A model generated the notes under the pieces. It saw nothing but the letters and a program-made list of their open reading frames with translations. It made no database searches and was not told the origin of the DNA. A stretch of DNA of 32,368 nt from Desulfobacterales bacterium. GTDB lineage: Bacteria; Desulfobacterota; Desulfobacteria; Desulfobacterales; ETH-SRB1. Made by a program: the position numbers and the translations under genes. Every line of letters starts with the position of its first letter. The stretch's first letter is position 1. Positions 20,142-29,502 of this stretch are shown piece by piece. The DNA lies in contig JAUWOS010000007.1 of the NCBI GenBank assembly GCA_030611985.1, positions 1 through 32,368 of the forward strand, read 5' to 3'.

Positions 20142-20160
20142 GGAGTAAGGAGTAAGGAGT
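20126..20160 (+). repeat. Heptanucleotide tandem repeat (AAGGAGT)x5 across slipin stop codon
   Basis: Read directly: five consecutive AAGGAGT units. Confidence 0.95.
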
Positions 20161-20263
20161 ATGACACGATAAAGTAGTGGCGAAAGAATAAATTCATAAA
20201 TCAATTGAGTGCAACCAAAATAGTATCCTATTCAAATTCCGTGGTAAAACAGATTGTAAATCC

Positions 20264-20290
20264 TTGTAGGGGCGACCCTTGTGGTCGCCC
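20264..20290. repeat. REP-like hairpin GTAGGGGCGACCCTTGTGGTCGCCC
   Basis: GGGCGACC / GGTCGCCC perfect stem. Confidence 0.85.
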
Positions 20291-20325
20291 AAAATAACAA
20301 TGATATCGAAAAAGAAAATTTGATT

Positions 20326-20370
20326 AGGAACGTGAACGAAATAACTTCCACAAGTAGACGCACAGATTAC
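20326..20370. repeat. Family A left-end fragment
   Basis: AGGAACGTGAACGAAATAACTTCCACAAGTAGACGCACAGATTA. Confidence 0.7.
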
Positions 20371-20375
20371 ACTTT

Positions 20376-20423
20376 CGTTTCCAGGCTCTGCCTGGGAATG
20401 CATTATGCGAGGCTCTGCCTCTT
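20376..20423. repeat. REP-like hairpins TTTCCAGGCTCTGCCTGGGAATGC...GAGGCTCTGCCTC
   Basis: CCAGGC TCT GCCTGG and GAGGC TCT GCCTC stems. Confidence 0.85.
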
Positions 20424-20495
20424 GTTAAGTGTAAACTGGTAAGTGAAGGATGTCAGAATGTCCGTAATTTTATAATTTCCTAAAAAAACTAACTA

Positions 20496-20525
20496 TTGAC
20501 ACGATAAAAAAAATTAGTTTATAAA
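20496..20525 (+). promoter_or_regulatory. Putative sigma70-type promoter upstream of the Rho_N-like gene
   Basis: TTGACA (20496-20501), 18-nt spacer, TATAAA (20520-20525) in an AT-rich intergenic region. Confidence 0.45.
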
Positions 20526-20795
20526 AATTCTTTTTTTCACAACAAGTTAGCGAAGTCTTTGAAAAATAGATATCCTTCATTTTTCAGTTAACAGGGTTAA
20601 GCGCACAAATCATATTTTTTTGAAATAGGAATGTGGACGAAATAATGCTGTAAAAAGCATGATTTTCATCACTCTGGAATGGTATTTAAAATGACAGTTT
20701 TGCAAAGGTCTCAAAATAGAAATCTGAAGAATAGCTGTAAAATATGGTTTATCCGAATTTATTGAGAACTTGCAGAAAAAGGAGATACGATAGAT

Positions 20796-21128
20796 ATGAG
20801 TGTTAAGAAAAAGAAGAAGAAGGTAGAGGAAAAACCTCTGGAGAAGATGACAGCCAGGGAATTGAGAGAGCTGGCCATACAGATCCCTGAAATTACAGGA
20901 GTTCACAGGATGAATAAAGGGGAGTTGACCGGTAGCATAAAACGTGCAAGGGGGATTGAAGATGAGCTTGGTGGGCAAACTGATTCTTCGGTTCGGGAAA
21001 CAAAGCAAAAGATTAAAGAGTTTAAGGTGAAGCGCGAAGCTGTGCTTGAGATACACGATACAAAAATGGCAACTATTTACAGGCGTCGTATTTCAAGGCT
21101 GAAGAAAAAAACACGCAAAGCAGCATAG
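20796..21128 (+). CDS. Small Rho N-terminal-domain-like (SAP-like) protein, 110 aa
   Basis: MTARELRELAIQIPEITGVHRMNKGELTGSIKRARGIED resembles Rho_N helical domain; AAAAGGAG RBS. Confidence 0.75.
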   Translation: MSVKKKKKKVEEKPLEKMTARELRELAIQIPEITGVHRMNKGELTGSIKRARGIEDELGGQTDSSVRETKQKIKEFKVKREAVLEIHDTKMATIYRRRISRLKKKTRKAA

Positions 21129-21133
21129 TTAGC

Positions 21134-21158
21134 GTCTGAACGAAAACCTCGTTCAGAC
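21134..21158. repeat. Perfect 9-bp hairpin after Rho_N-like gene (possible terminator or repeat end)
   Basis: GTCTGAACG aaaacct CGTTCAGAC; no U-tract directly after, so not called a terminator. Confidence 0.8.
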
Positions 21159-21160
21159 AT

Positions 21161-21326
21161 GATTTAAGATTTAAGATTTAAGATTTAAGATTGGTGGTAC
21201 GCCTTCGGCGTGCTAATTGATAAACCAAAGTTTTTTAAAGATTATCCTCTTATATATTAATGTTTTAAGGGAAACATAAATATATAAAAATAGTAGCATT
21301 CTCTGAATCTTAAATCTTAAATCTTC
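21161..21326. repeat. Palindromic segment with oppositely oriented heptamer arrays (GATTTAA)~4.6 ... (TAAATCT)n
   Basis: 21161-21192 GATTTAA x4.6; 21305-21326 GAATCTTAAATCTTAAATCTTC; inner hairpin ACGCCTTCGGCGT. Confidence 0.85.
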
Positions 21327-21350
21327 AACAGTCACTTTTAATTCTAAGCT

Positions 21351-21509
21351 CTGATTGTGCAGTTAGCTCATCCAATATCGTAAATATCATAACAAATACA
21401 AGGACATAGAAAGAATATCTACAGATTTAGGGAAACTCTCAAGTATCTTATAAAATCTACTCTCATGAAGGACATGAACTTCCTTTAGATGAGCTAACTG
21501 CATAATCAG
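21351..21509. repeat. Element with 22-bp terminal inverted repeats between Rho_N-like and HAD genes
   Basis: CTGATTGTGCAGTTAGCTCATC (21351-21372) / GATGAGCTAACTGCATAATCAG (21488-21509), one mismatch. Confidence 0.9.
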
Positions 21510-21597
21510 ATTCTAAGCTATTAAAATTATAGCATAACAATTCATTTGGAAAACTTTTATTATTAATTAGGAATAGGGACGAAATACTGGTGTATTT

Positions 21598-22167
21598 ATG
21601 ATTGATCCGTCTTCTGTGGCTTTTGATATAGATGGTGTATTTGCAGACATCGTGCCGCTGTTTATTGATATTGCCTGTAACGAATATAATATAAACGGGA
21701 TCAGATGCAAAGATATTACCTCTTATAAGATTGAAGATTGTCTTGATATTGATATTGAGATTATTGAGGCAATTATGATCAGGATACTGGATGAAAGCCG
21801 CAGTGAAATCTTAAAACCTGTAGATGGAGCTACGGAAGTTTTAACCAGATTAGGAAGGAGCTACGGTCCGATTCTTTTTGTAACCGCCAGACCATATTCG
21901 GATCCTATTTATGACTGGATGTTGAATATTCTTCCGCTTGAGCCATCTTCAATAGAAATTGTCGCAACAGGTACATTTGAAGGCAAGGCGGATGTGCTGT
22001 TAGATAGAAATATTTCTTATTTTGTTGAAGACAGGCTTGAGACATGTTTTTCTCTCAAGAAGGCAGGCGTTATACCTGTTCTTTTCAAGCAACCGTGGAA
22101 CAGGGAAAGTCATCCTTTTGTAGAAGTTGGCACATGGAACGAGCTTGAATCTCTGATTGAATTTTGA
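21598..22167 (+). CDS. HAD-superfamily hydrolase, 5'(3')-deoxyribonucleotidase-like
   Basis: VAFDIDGVFAD motif I, ILFVTARPYSD motif II, FVEDRLETCFSLKKAGVIPVLFKQPWNR. Confidence 0.8.
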   Translation: MIDPSSVAFDIDGVFADIVPLFIDIACNEYNINGIRCKDITSYKIEDCLDIDIEIIEAIMIRILDESRSEILKPVDGATEVLTRLGRSYGPILFVTARPYSDPIYDWMLNILPLEPSSIEIVATGTFEGKADVLLDRNISYFVEDRLETCFSLKKAGVIPVLFKQPWNRESHPFVEVGTWNELESLIEF

Positions 22168-23132
22168 TGATTTCTCTTTCTGTAAAAAACCTGATCAGAC
22201 CTTTTATAGAATCCCTTTCCTCTGAAAAGGGATATTCTGCAAATACTTGTCGCGCATATTTGCATGATCTGGAAGAGTTTGCATCTTTTATTGATAAACC
22301 TGATATTGATAAGTTCGGGTTTCCGGCAAAAAAGAAGCAGAGCAAAACAGACCGGTTGCGGGAGGATCAGGTCAGAGCAGATCGGGTAGACGGTCTGATG
22401 ATAAGGGGTTATCTGGGGTTTTTGCACAAAAAGAACAAAAGGATTACAATAGCGCGCAAGCTTTCAGCGATTCGTTCTTTTTTCAGATATCTTGTCAAGC
22501 ATGATTTTATTCAGAGTAATCCGGCAGATTTGATTCTTACGCCAAAACAGAAAAAAACTATTCCTGTTTATCTTCCTGTTGACGACATGTTCCGGTTGCT
22601 TGATTCTATAAAAATCAACACGCTTTTCGGGCTGAGAAACAGCGCCCTTTTCGAGACTCTTTATTCCAGTGGAATACGTGCCTCTGAGCTTGCCGGTATG
22701 AATGTTTTTGATGTGCAATATAAAACGAGCGTGGTCCGTGTTCTTGGAAAAGGGAACAGGGAGCGGATTGTGCCTGTCGGCAAAAAGGCTGTATCTGCTA
22801 TAATGGCGTACAGAAAAAGATTGTGTGAGAAAACATGCATACAGCCTGATGAAAATGGCCCGCTGTTTTTAAACAAGAATAACGGTCGTCTTACAACCAG
22901 ATCAATTGCCCGAATTCTTGAGAAAACAGCAAAAAATTGCGGTCTCGGAATACCTGTTTCGCCGCATGCTCTGCGTCATACATTTGCAACTCACATGCTT
23001 GATGCCGGGGCGGATTTGAGGGTAGTGCAGGAACTTTTGGGTCATAAAAACCTTTCTACTACCCAGAAATATACACACGTAAGTATTGCAAGGCTTATGG
23101 AAACATATGACAGGGCTCACCCCAGGAGATAG
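22164..23132 (+). CDS. xerC: Tyrosine recombinase XerC
   Basis: Catalytic set SSGIRASELAG (R), LGKGNRERIVP (K), HALRHTFATH (HxxR), LLGHKNLSTTQKYTH (H, Y); next to hslVU. Confidence 0.92.
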   Translation: MMISLSVKNLIRPFIESLSSEKGYSANTCRAYLHDLEEFASFIDKPDIDKFGFPAKKKQSKTDRLREDQVRADRVDGLMIRGYLGFLHKKNKRITIARKLSAIRSFFRYLVKHDFIQSNPADLILTPKQKKTIPVYLPVDDMFRLLDSIKINTLFGLRNSALFETLYSSGIRASELAGMNVFDVQYKTSVVRVLGKGNRERIVPVGKKAVSAIMAYRKRLCEKTCIQPDENGPLFLNKNNGRLTTRSIARILEKTAKNCGLGIPVSPHALRHTFATHMLDAGADLRVVQELLGHKNLSTTQKYTHVSIARLMETYDRAHPRR

Positions 23133-23141
23133 TGAAGATTT

Positions 23142-23672
23142 ATGAACTTTCATGGAACAACAATTCTTGCCGTAAGACATGAGGGCAAATTGGCGGTTGC
23201 CGGTGATGGTCAGGTTACTCTGAATAATACTGTCGTAAAGCATCACGCCAAAAAAGTCAGAAGAATTTATAATGACAAAATTATAGTTGGATTTGCCGGC
23301 GCCACTGCTGATGCTTTGAATCTTTCCGAACGATTGGAAAAAAAGCTTGAACGCTACAACGGTAATCTGGTTCGCAGCGCTGTTGAATTGGCCAAAGACT
23401 GGCGCACCGATAAGTATTTGAGACGTCTTGAGGCAATTATGATAGCGGCGGACGAAACCAGGATATTTCTTATTTCAGGAAATGGTGATGTGATTGAGCC
23501 TGATGATAGTATTATAGGTATAGGTTCCGGTGGCATCGGCGCTCAGGCAGCGGCAAGAGCTCTTATAAAACATGCGAATTTGAATGCAAGGGGCATTGTG
23601 GAAGAAGCAATGAAAATAGCAGCTTCCATATGCGTATTTACAAATGATTTTGTAACTATTGAGGAAATGTAA
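23142..23672 (+). CDS. hslV: ATP-dependent protease subunit HslV
   Basis: [58 protein letters not shown]. Confidence 0.97.
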   Translation: MNFHGTTILAVRHEGKLAVAGDGQVTLNNTVVKHHAKKVRRIYNDKIIVGFAGATADALNLSERLEKKLERYNGNLVRSAVELAKDWRTDKYLRRLEAIMIAADETRIFLISGNGDVIEPDDSIIGIGSGGIGAQAAARALIKHANLNARGIVEEAMKIAASICVFTNDFVTIEEM

Positions 23673-23684
23673 CGGATAATAAAA

Positions 23685-25061
23685 ATGAGTGATTTAAAAC
23701 CATCTGAAATTGTTAAAGAACTTGATAAATACATTATTGGCCAAGATAATGCAAAACGTTCTGTTGCTATTGCCTTGAGAAATCGTTGGCGCAGGCAACA
23801 GGTTCCGGAAGATCTCAGGGATGAAATTGCGCCGAAAAATATTATACTTATCGGTCCTACAGGAGTTGGAAAGACCGAGATAGCAAGGCGGTTGTCCAGA
23901 CTTACGGATTCTCCATTTACCAAGGTTGAGGCATCCAAGTTTACCGAAGTCGGATATATCGGCAGAGATGTTGAGTCAATGGTAAGAGATCTTCTGGAGC
24001 TTACGGTAAATAAAGGAAAAGCGAAGGAACAAGAGTCTGTGGAGGAAAAGGCATCGCATATTGCCGAGGAAAGGATGCTTGATCTTTTGCTTCCAAAACC
24101 AAAAGTGCGGCAGCCGTCAGCGGACGAAGAAGAAACAAAAGAAATTTCGCTCGAGATTGTAACACGCAAAGCTGATGAATCATCATCTACAAGGGAAAAG
24201 CTTCGCGGTATGCTTCGTGATGGAAAACTTGATGGTCGATATGTAGATCTTGATGTTTCCGCAAAATCCATGCCGGTAGTGGAGATTTTTTCCAATGTTG
24301 GCATGGAAGAAATGGGCATTAATTTGCAGGATATGATGAGCGGTCTTATGCCTAAAGGCACGAAGAGACGAAAGATAAAAGTGCCGGAAGCTATGAAGAT
24401 ACTGGCCCAGGAGGAAGCGCAGAACCTTGTGGATATGGAAAAGGTAATAAATCTGGCAATTGAAAAAGTTGAGCAGTCAGGGATAATTTTTCTTGACGAA
24501 ATTGATAAAATTGCGGGTAGCGATGGCGGTCACGGACCTGATGTGTCAAGGGAAGGGGTCCAAAGAGATCTTCTTCCGATAGTAGAAGGTTGCAGTGTTA
24601 TAACCAAGTATGGTCATGTCAATACGGATCATATACTTTTTATCGCATCCGGCGCTTTTCATACAACCAAGCCTTCGGATTTGATTCCTGAACTTCAGGG
24701 TCGTTTTCCTATCAGGGTTGAGCTTGACTCTCTTGGCCGGAAAGAGTTTGTACGAATATTGACTGAGCCGAAAAATGCTTTGATCCTTCAATACATTGCT
24801 CTTCTAAAGACTGAAGACGTTGATGTAGTTTTTGAGGATGATGCGATTAAAAAGATAGCAGGTATTGCGGAAGAAGTTAACAATTTAACTGAAAATATAG
24901 GGGCGAGAAGACTGCATACGCTCATGGAATATTTACTTGAAGATATTCTTTTTAATGCGCCGGACATGAAAGAAAAGCGAGTAGTAATTGATGGAGAGCA
25001 TGTTGATAAGAAATTAAAGGATATCAGAGAAGACGAAGATCTTAGCAGGTATATTCTTTAA
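23685..25061 (+). CDS. hslU: ATP-dependent protease ATPase subunit HslU
   Basis: [48 protein letters not shown] Walker [12 protein letters not shown] Walker B. Confidence 0.97.
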   Translation: MSDLKPSEIVKELDKYIIGQDNAKRSVAIALRNRWRRQQVPEDLRDEIAPKNIILIGPTGVGKTEIARRLSRLTDSPFTKVEASKFTEVGYIGRDVESMVRDLLELTVNKGKAKEQESVEEKASHIAEERMLDLLLPKPKVRQPSADEEETKEISLEIVTRKADESSSTREKLRGMLRDGKLDGRYVDLDVSAKSMPVVEIFSNVGMEEMGINLQDMMSGLMPKGTKRRKIKVPEAMKILAQEEAQNLVDMEKVINLAIEKVEQSGIIFLDEIDKIAGSDGGHGPDVSREGVQRDLLPIVEGCSVITKYGHVNTDHILFIASGAFHTTKPSDLIPELQGRFPIRVELDSLGRKEFVRILTEPKNALILQYIALLKTEDVDVVFEDDAIKKIAGIAEEVNNLTENIGARRLHTLMEYLLEDILFNAPDMKEKRVVIDGEHVDKKLKDIREDEDLSRYIL

Positions 25062-25102
25062 AAGTCCCTTGCATAAACCGGTATTTTCAACAAGGTAACA
25101 AG

Positions 25103-25153
25103 ATGGCAAAATGTTCACTATGTAATGCCCGGAAAGGCAAAAGAAAATGGTAA
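25103..25153 (+). pseudogene. Possible truncated small Cys-rich ORF (MAKCSLCNARKGKRKW*)
   Basis: 16-codon ORF with CxxC motif whose stop lies in the first bases of a family B repeat (GGTAACCGTTCACG). Confidence 0.4.
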
Positions 25154-25215
25154 CCGTTCACGGGAGAACCGGTAGTATAATAAGGCTACTTCCCAGCATG
25201 TAAGCTTTTTCAACT
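25150..25215 (+). repeat. Family B fragment upstream of argB
   Basis: GTAACCGTTCACGGGAGAACCGGTAGTATAATAAGGCTACTTCCCAGCATGTAAGCTTTTTCAA, closely matching 1266-1330. Confidence 0.8.
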
Positions 25216-25224
25216 TTTAATCTT

Positions 25225-26100
25225 ATGACTCAGAATGTAGCAGACATACTCATAGAAGCCCTTCCTTATATACGTCGTTTTTATGGCATGACTATTGTGA
25301 TCAAGTATGGGGGACATGCTATGGTCGACAAACAGTTAAAGGAGGATTTTGCCAGAGACATCACTTTAATGAAACTGGTAGGGCTGAATCCTGTTGTTGT
25401 GCATGGTGGCGGTCCGCAAATCAACTCAGTGCTTGACCGGATGGGAATAAGCCCTAAATTTGTGAGAGGGATACGCCTTACCGATGAGCTGACAATGGAC
25501 GTTGTGGAGATGGTCCTGGGCGGCAAGGTAAATAAGGAGATAGTTGCTCAGATAAATCAACAGGGAGGAAAGGCTGTTGGCTTAAGCGGTAAAGACGGTG
25601 AGCTTATACAGGCTAAAAAACTTCATATCGTCTATCGGGAAGATGATAATAAACCACCTGAAATAATTGATCCCGGATTGGTAGGAGAGGTTACACATAT
25701 CAATCCTGACATTATAAATACACTGACAAAACAGAATTTTATTCCTGTTATTGCGCCTGTCGCTACAGGAAGTTTGGGTGAGACGTACAATATAAATGCA
25801 GATCTTGTTGCGAGCAGGATTGCTATGGCTCTCTGTGCAGGGCGTTTTATCCTTCTTACAGATGTTGATGGTGTTTTTGATTCTGATGGAACTTTAATAT
25901 CTTCGATCAAGGCGGAAAATATCAATAAGATGATCGAAGAAAAAACCATTTCAGGCGGGATGATTCCAAAAGTGGAGTGCTGCTTTGATGCGCTGAAAAA
26001 TGGAGTTGAAAAGGTTCATATTATAAATGGTAGCAAAAGACATGCTTTGCTGCTGGAGCTTTTTACCGATAAGGGTATTGGGACGGAAATCAAGCTATGA
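25225..26100 (+). CDS. argB: Acetylglutamate kinase
   Basis: [64 protein letters not shown]. Confidence 0.96.
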   Translation: MTQNVADILIEALPYIRRFYGMTIVIKYGGHAMVDKQLKEDFARDITLMKLVGLNPVVVHGGGPQINSVLDRMGISPKFVRGIRLTDELTMDVVEMVLGGKVNKEIVAQINQQGGKAVGLSGKDGELIQAKKLHIVYREDDNKPPEIIDPGLVGEVTHINPDIINTLTKQNFIPVIAPVATGSLGETYNINADLVASRIAMALCAGRFILLTDVDGVFDSDGTLISSIKAENINKMIEEKTISGGMIPKVECCFDALKNGVEKVHIINGSKRHALLLELFTDKGIGTEIKL

Positions 26101-27293
26101 AAGAGCAAGCCATGAAGAGCAAAATAATAGATAGAGCGGATAAAGTTATAGCAAACACCTACAAGAGGTTTCCAATAGTAATTACAAAAGGCAAGGGGAG
26201 TACTCTCTGGGATGCAGCCGGCAAGGCGTACACTGATTTTGTTGCCGGAATTGCCGTATGCAATCTTGGTCATGCGCATCCGAGAGTCGTGAAAGCTCTT
26301 TCAATGCAGGCGGAAACTCTTTTCCATGTATCCAACCTTTACTATACGGTTCCTCAGGTCGAACTTGCATCATGGCTCGTTGAAAACAGTTTTGCAGACA
26401 GGGTTTTTTTCTGCAACAGCGGGGCTGAAGCAAATGAAGCGGCAATAAAGATAGCCAGAAGATATTTCAATAAAAAAGGTGATACCGGTCGATACAGGAT
26501 AATCGCCATGGAGAGGTCTTTCCACGGACGCACAATGGCCACTCTTTCCGCTACAGGTCAGGATAAGATCAAAGATGGTTTTGATCCTGTGCTTGAAGGT
26601 TTTGATTTTGTGCCGTTTAATAATGCAGAAGCATTGCGCAAAAAAATCGGATCGTCAACATGCGCTGTTATGATAGAGCCTGTTCAGGGTGAAGGAGGGG
26701 TTTGCTGTCCTGATCCGGAATATCTTAAGGCTGTAAGGAGTATTTGTAATGAAACAGGAACACTTCTTGTTTTTGATGAAATACAGACTGGCATCGGTCG
26801 TACAGGCAAACTTTTTGCTTATGAACATTTCGGAATTGAGCCGGATATAATGACCCTTGCCAAAGCCCTTGCCAATGGTTTGCCCATAGGAGCCATGCTG
26901 GCTAAAGAAGATGTTGCCGAGGCATTCGGACCCGGTTCTCATGCATCGACATTTGGAGGCACGCCTGTTGTAACGGCGGCTTCACTTGAAGTTGTCAGGG
27001 TACTTTCTGAAGAAAAAATTGTAGAACGTTGCCAAAAAGTTGGGAATTATTTTAAGGAAAGGCTTTTGTGGCTGAAAAAGAGACATGAATCTATTGAGGA
27101 CGTTCGTGGACTTGGTCTGCTGCTTGGTATGAAACTGAAGATAGAAGGGGCTCCGGTTGTAAAAGCATGTATGGAGAAAGGGTTTCTTATAAACTGCATT
27201 CAGGAGAATATTTTGCGCTTTATTCCTCCTCTTATTATAAAAAAAGATGAGATAGATTCTCTTGTGACATATCTGGATGAGAGGTTGCCTTGA
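26097..27293 (+). CDS. argD: Acetylornithine aminotransferase
   Basis: [112 protein letters not shown] overlap with argB. Confidence 0.96.
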   Translation: MKEQAMKSKIIDRADKVIANTYKRFPIVITKGKGSTLWDAAGKAYTDFVAGIAVCNLGHAHPRVVKALSMQAETLFHVSNLYYTVPQVELASWLVENSFADRVFFCNSGAEANEAAIKIARRYFNKKGDTGRYRIIAMERSFHGRTMATLSATGQDKIKDGFDPVLEGFDFVPFNNAEALRKKIGSSTCAVMIEPVQGEGGVCCPDPEYLKAVRSICNETGTLLVFDEIQTGIGRTGKLFAYEHFGIEPDIMTLAKALANGLPIGAMLAKEDVAEAFGPGSHASTFGGTPVVTAASLEVVRVLSEEKIVERCQKVGNYFKERLLWLKKRHESIEDVRGLGLLLGMKLKIEGAPVVKACMEKGFLINCIQENILRFIPPLIIKKDEIDSLVTYLDERLP

Positions 27294-28219
27294 AAAAAGA
27301 CATACTGACACTTTTAGATCTTGCCGGAGATGATTTTGAAAAACTCTTTAAACGGGCGCTTGAATTAAAAGAAAGGCACAAAAAAGGAATTGCGGACACC
27401 TTTCTTGCAGGAAAAACCCTTGGTCTTATTTTTGACAAAGCTTCAACCCGCACACGCCTTTCCTTTGAGGCGGCAATGATTCAGCTTGGCGGAACATCAA
27501 TTTTTATAAGCGCCGGAGATACCCAGATTGCCAGAAATGAGCCTGTAAGAGATACTGCCAGAGTGCTTTCAAGATACCTTGATGTTCTGGCTATCAGGAC
27601 TTATTCTCAGGATTTACTGGAGGAGTTTGCAGAATTTGCCGATATACCTGTTATAAATGCCCTGACCGATCTATACCATCCATGCCAGGTTTTAGGCGAT
27701 CTTTTAACCGTGATGGAATGTAAGGGAAGTTGCGAAAATCTTAAGATAACGTGGGTTGGAGACGGCAATAATGTTGCTCATTCATGGATAAACGCGGCAG
27801 CGGTTCTGAATCTTAATCTTGTTTTAGCCTGTCCGGAAGGGTATTTTCCTGATCAAAGTATCATGAAAAGAGCGCTTGGGAAAGGATGTGGCAAGATTAC
27901 GGTAACATCGGATATTGCTGAGGCTGCAAAGGATGCAGATGTAATTTATACTGATGTCTGGGCAAGTATGGGTCAGGAAGATGAGCAGAGCGCAAGAAAG
28001 CATGTATTTGAGCCTTTTCAGGTAAACAAAGAGCTTTTAAAAATGGCTTCAAGAGATGTTATTGTAATGCACTGTCTGCCGGCTCATAGAGGTGAAGAGA
28101 TTAGCGAAGATGTTCTGGAGGGTCCACATTCAATTGTTTGGGATCAGGCCGAAAACAAACTTCATATGCACAAGGCAGTACTTGAAGTATTAATAAAGGG
28201 AGTTGATCTTGTCCGATAA
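27290..28219 (+). CDS. argF: Ornithine carbamoyltransferase
   Basis: TTG start; [19 protein letters not shown] (STRTR), [28 protein letters not shown] (HCLP). Confidence 0.96.
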   Translation: MKKDILTLLDLAGDDFEKLFKRALELKERHKKGIADTFLAGKTLGLIFDKASTRTRLSFEAAMIQLGGTSIFISAGDTQIARNEPVRDTARVLSRYLDVLAIRTYSQDLLEEFAEFADIPVINALTDLYHPCQVLGDLLTVMECKGSCENLKITWVGDGNNVAHSWINAAAVLNLNLVLACPEGYFPDQSIMKRALGKGCGKITVTSDIAEAAKDADVIYTDVWASMGQEDEQSARKHVFEPFQVNKELLKMASRDVIVMHCLPAHRGEEISEDVLEGPHSIVWDQAENKLHMHKAVLEVLIKGVDLVR

Positions 28220-29420
28220 TGTACCTGATAATATAACAAAGGTAGTTCTGGCCTATTCGGGAGGGCTTGATACATCTGTAATTTTAAAGTGGCTTATTGA
28301 AACATACAAGTGTGATGTGATCGCTTTTTCTGCTGATATAGGGCAGGAAGAAGAACTGGATCATATAGAGGAAAAAGCTTTAAAAACAGGCGCTAAAGCA
28401 GTTTACATAGATGATTTAAAAGAAGATTTTGCAGAAAATTATGTTTTTCCGGCCTTTCGTGCAAATGCTGTTTACGAAGGTCGGTATCTTTTGGGAACAT
28501 CTCTTGCTCGACCTATTATAGCAAAACGCCAGATGGAGATTGCAAAGCTTGAAGGGGCGGATGCCGTAAGTCATGGAGCAACAGGAAAGGGCAATGATCA
28601 GGTAAGGTTTGAACTTGGCTATCTTGCAATAGATCCTTATATAAAAATTATTGCTCCGTGGCGTGAATGGGATCTGAATTCTCGTACGGCGCTTATGGAT
28701 TTTGCCGCAAAACACGGCATAGATGTTCCGGTAACTCCCAAAAAACCTTACAGCAGCGATAGAAATCTTCTTCATATAAGTTATGAAGGAGGCGTGCTTG
28801 AAGATCCCTGGAGCCGACCGCCTGAGGATATGTTTACTTTGACTGTTTCACCTCAGGATGCGCCCGATAAACCTGAAATAATAGAGATAACTTTCAAGAA
28901 GGGTAATCCTGTTGCGATAAATGACGAAAACCTGTCTCCGGCAAATCTTCTCAAGGAACTGAACATGTTTGGCGGACGTAACGGCATAGGCAGGATAGAT
29001 ATTGTTGAAAACCGTTTTGTCGGTATGAAATCAAGGGGCGTATATGAAACCCCGGGCGGCGCTATTTTAAGGGCTGCTCATATGGATATTGAATCAATTA
29101 CCATGGACCGCGAGGTAATGCACCTTCGGGATTCACTGATACCGAAATATTCCGAGATTGTGTATAACGGTTTCTGGTTTTCACCCGAGATGAAGATTTT
29201 GCAGAATATGATCGATCAGACTCAGAAAAATGTTTCAGGAGTTGTACGCCTCGAACTTTACAAGGGAAATTGCTGCGTACTCGGGCGTAAATCAGACGAA
29301 TCTCTTTATAGTGAGGACTTTGCAACCTTTGAAGACGACAGCGTTTACAGCCAGAAAGATGCTGAAGGTTTTATACGCCTAAATGCGCTGAGATTGCGTA
29401 TTCAGAAAATGATGAAATAA
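28203..29420 (+). CDS. argG: Argininosuccinate synthase
   Basis: [56 protein letters not shown]; overlaps argF (start may be 28209). Confidence 0.97.
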   Translation: MILSDNVPDNITKVVLAYSGGLDTSVILKWLIETYKCDVIAFSADIGQEEELDHIEEKALKTGAKAVYIDDLKEDFAENYVFPAFRANAVYEGRYLLGTSLARPIIAKRQMEIAKLEGADAVSHGATGKGNDQVRFELGYLAIDPYIKIIAPWREWDLNSRTALMDFAAKHGIDVPVTPKKPYSSDRNLLHISYEGGVLEDPWSRPPEDMFTLTVSPQDAPDKPEIIEITFKKGNPVAINDENLSPANLLKELNMFGGRNGIGRIDIVENRFVGMKSRGVYETPGGAILRAAHMDIESITMDREVMHLRDSLIPKYSEIVYNGFWFSPEMKILQNMIDQTQKNVSGVVRLELYKGNCCVLGRKSDESLYSEDFATFEDDSVYSQKDAEGFIRLNALRLRIQKMMK

Positions 29421-29448
29421 GGGAAGCAAAAAAAAGAACTATCACGAA

Positions 29449-29488
29449 AAATCTTAAATCTTAAATCTTAAATCTTAAATCTTAAATC
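29449..29488 (+). repeat. Heptanucleotide tandem repeat (AAATCTT)~5.7 in argG-argH spacer
   Basis: Read directly; ends at the argH Shine-Dalgarno-like GAGG. Confidence 0.95.
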
Positions 29489-29502
29489 GAGGTTTCATAT
29501 TT

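Noticed and set aside
20194-20403. 69-aa minus ORF
   Set aside because: Composed of REP hairpins and family A sequence; repeat-derived frame.
22164-23132. Phage or integron integrase
   Set aside because: Sequence and the xerC-hslV-hslU arrangement fit housekeeping XerC; no IntI-specific insert recognised.
23543-24361. 272-aa minus ORF opposite hslV/hslU
   Set aside because: Ser-rich shadow ORF antisense to clearly identified hslV/hslU.
20126-29488. CRISPR array among the short repeats
   Set aside because: Repeats are 7-nt head-to-tail units or palindromes without regularly sized unique spacers; no cas genes.
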